From: Glaciecola blandensis
GTDB taxonomy: Bacteria > Pseudomonadota > Gammaproteobacteria > Enterobacterales > Alteromonadaceae
DNA length: 64,000 nucleotides
Direction of reading: 5' to 3'
Assembly (NCBI RefSeq): GCF_031846165.1
Contig: NZ_JAVRIE010000003.1
Span: 124,001-188,000 of the forward strand
The notes below the pieces were generated by a model. The model made no database searches, was not told the DNA's origin, and saw only the letters and a program-made list of their open reading frames with translations. Made by a program: the position numbers and the translations under genes. Positions 62,721 to 64,000 of the stretch are shown here, piece by piece. The first letter of the stretch is position 1; every line of letters starts with the position of its first letter.

Positions 62721-63278
62721 GTGATCGATGAAATTGAATTAGACGCAAGTCAACGCATGGAAAAAAGCATTGTTGCTTTGAAAGGCCAACTAAGCAAAAT
62801 TAGAACTGGTCGTGCTCACCCGAGTCTACTCGACAATATTATGGTGCCATACTACGGTTCTAATACCCCTTTGAAGCAGGTTGCTAACGTCGTTGCAGAA
62901 GACAATAGAACGCTCGCGCTTTCAGTCTTCGATAAAAGCATTATCCAAGCTGTTGAAAAAGCAATTATGCAATCTGATTTGGGCCTGAACCCAATGAGCG
63001 CTGGCACAACGATTCGCATCCCAATGCCACCGCTAACTGAAGAGCGTCGAAAAGACCTCATCAAAGTGGTTCGAGGCGAAGCAGAACAGGGTCGAGTCTC
63101 TGTTCGAAATGTGCGTCGTGATGCAAACAGTGACATCAAAGAGTTGTTGAAAGAAAAAGAAATCAGTGAAGACCAAAGCCGCGCTTCTGAAGAAAACATT
63201 CAGACCCTTACTAACGATTTTATTAAGAAAATTGACAGTATCTTAGCGGATAAAGAAAAAGAACTAATGGAAGTATAA
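62721..63278 (+). CDS. frr: Ribosome recycling factor
   Basis: The 185-aa protein has the full RRF length and motifs: LSKIRTGRAHPSLLDNIMV, TPLKQVANVVAEDNRTLAL, and LGLNPMSAGTTIRIPMPPLT with TEERRKDLIKVVRGEAEQGR. It splits post-termination ribosomes with EF-G. The start is GTG at 62721 (GTGATCGATGAA), with AAGGATT upstream; a downstream ATG at 62727 is in frame but too close to prefer. uppS follows 3 bp after the stop. Confidence 0.97.
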   Translation: MIDEIELDASQRMEKSIVALKGQLSKIRTGRAHPSLLDNIMVPYYGSNTPLKQVANVVAEDNRTLALSVFDKSIIQAVEKAIMQSDLGLNPMSAGTTIRIPMPPLTEERRKDLIKVVRGEAEQGRVSVRNVRRDANSDIKELLKEKEISEDQSRASEENIQTLTNDFIKKIDSILADKEKELMEV

Positions 63279-63281
63279 AAT

Positions 63282-64000
63282 TTGAGTTCTGATAGTGCCT
63301 CGCATGCATCTTCTATCCCCGAAGATGCAATGCCTCAACACGTTGCGATCATTATGGATGGCAACGGTCGTTGGGCTCAACAACAAGGAAAGTTGCGCAC
63401 TTTTGGCCATAAGGCGGGCGTAGAAGCGGTACGCAGTTCTGTTCGCTATGCTCGTAAACATGGCATCAAAGCACTCACGTTGTTTGCCTTCAGTAGCGAA
63501 AACTGGAAGCGTCCGAAAGACGAAGTGAAAATACTGATGCAGCTTTTCAATCTCGTATTATCGAGTGAAGTTAAAAAGCTGAATAAGAATAATATTCGCT
63601 TGAGAGTGGTCGGTGATTTATCAGCCTTTGATGAAAAACTAGTCACTAAAATCCGTAAAGCAGAAACTCTCACAGAGAATAATTCATCCCTAACCCTGAA
63701 TATCGCCGCTAACTATGGTGGTCGTTGGGATATCGTTAATGCTGCCAAGATGTTGGCTGAGGATATCGCTGAAAGCAAGGTCAATATTGAAGATATTGAT
63801 GAGGAACGCTTTCATCAGTATACCTGCATGTCAGATCTTCCTCCTCTAGATTTGATGATCCGTACCGGTGGTGACCATCGGGTTAGCAACTTCTTATTGT
63901 GGCAATGCGCATATGCAGAGTTCTATTTTTGTGAGACACTTTGGCCCGATTTCAATGAAAGCAAGTTTGAAGAAGCTGTTTTTGATTTTTGTCAGAGACA
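63282..64000 (+). CDS. uppS: Undecaprenyl diphosphate synthase (3' end outside window)
   Basis: I start at TTG 63282, because GGAAG (63269-63273) lies 8 nt upstream; an ATG at 63330 is also in frame. The frame stays open to the window end (239 full codons). The protein has HVAIIMDGNGRWAQQQGK with the catalytic Asp, GHKAGVEAVRSSVRYARKHG, FAFSSENWKRPKDEV, NIAANYGGRWDIV and IRTGGDHRVSNFLLWQ. These are the five conserved cis-prenyltransferase regions. The enzyme makes the C55 lipid carrier precursor, which also serves the polysaccharide clusters. Only the last few residues are missing. Confidence 0.95.
   Translation, partial: MSSDSASHASSIPEDAMPQHVAIIMDGNGRWAQQQGKLRTFGHKAGVEAVRSSVRYARKHGIKALTLFAFSSENWKRPKDEVKILMQLFNLVLSSEVKKLNKNNIRLRVVGDLSAFDEKLVTKIRKAETLTENNSSLTLNIAANYGGRWDIVNAAKMLAEDIAESKVNIEDIDEERFHQYTCMSDLPPLDLMIRTGGDHRVSNFLLWQCAYAEFYFCETLWPDFNESKFEEAVFDFCQR

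Overview
The window looks like the chromosome of a marine gammaproteobacterium of the order Alteromonadales. This is inferred from gene content and order: dapD-glnD-map facing rpsB-tsf-pyrH-frr-uppS, truC next to a YqcA-type flavodoxin, DUF3549/DUF3301/DUF3192 proteins, a stand-alone NAD-type isocitrate dehydrogenase, and a syd-queF-ppnN block. No tRNA, rRNA, CRISPR array, integrase or transposase gene was seen.

Positions 1-17.7 kb hold a Wzx/Wzy-type surface polysaccharide locus, all on the + strand. It contains the end of an SLBB export protein, a Wzz-like co-polymerase, a TviB-like dehydrogenase, Gmd, an aminotransferase fused to a GNAT acetyltransferase, glycosyltransferases, a flippase and a polymerase. 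These are followed by an SDR reductase, a small phosphoglycosyl transferase, a WbpM-like dehydratase, Ugd and GalU, then a terminator. Predicted precursors are GDP-N-acyl-perosamine, a UDP-HexNAcA, UDP-QuiNAc or UDP-FucNAc, and UDP-GlcA. A ComEA-like gene on the - strand (17.7-18.1 kb) separates this from a second glycan cluster (18.4-26.8 kb). That cluster has an FkbM methyltransferase, glycosyltransferases, a KpsC-like transferase, a sulfotransferase, a second flippase-like protein and a second SDR, and ends at a strong terminator.

Positions 26.8-34.3 kb hold housekeeping genes: isocitrate dehydrogenase, ppnN, a diguanylate cyclase, queF, syd, a small helical protein, a DUF3192 lipoprotein and a GNAT enzyme. 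At 34.48-34.79 kb, where no gene was called, lies a clear CsrB-family regulatory RNA. It has 23 GGA motifs in about 300 nt, an intrinsic terminator, and a GacA/UvrY-type box about 170 nt upstream. Its neighbourhood between syd and truC/yqcA matches the E. coli csrB location.

The most unusual part is a three-gene - strand operon at 34.8-51.8 kb, lying between csrB and the DUF3301-DUF3549-truC-yqcA block. It encodes a lipoprotein with TPRs and a secretin domain, a 1607-aa beta-propeller/Ig-repeat protein with a strongly basic tail, and a 3435-aa secreted giant. The giant carries an N-terminal propeller, repeated beta modules, a helical region, ricin-like lectin repeats and two CNA-B-like domains. 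I propose it as a candidate dedicated secretion or surface-display system, with possible Csr control.

Positions 52-64 kb return to housekeeping genes: DUF3301, DUF3549, truC, yqcA, dapD, glnD, map, rpsB, tsf, pyrH, frr and uppS, the last cut by the window end. Intergenic repeats here include a 180-bp near-perfect inverted repeat filling the gap between yqcA and dapD, and a repeat-rich 726-bp map-rpsB gap.
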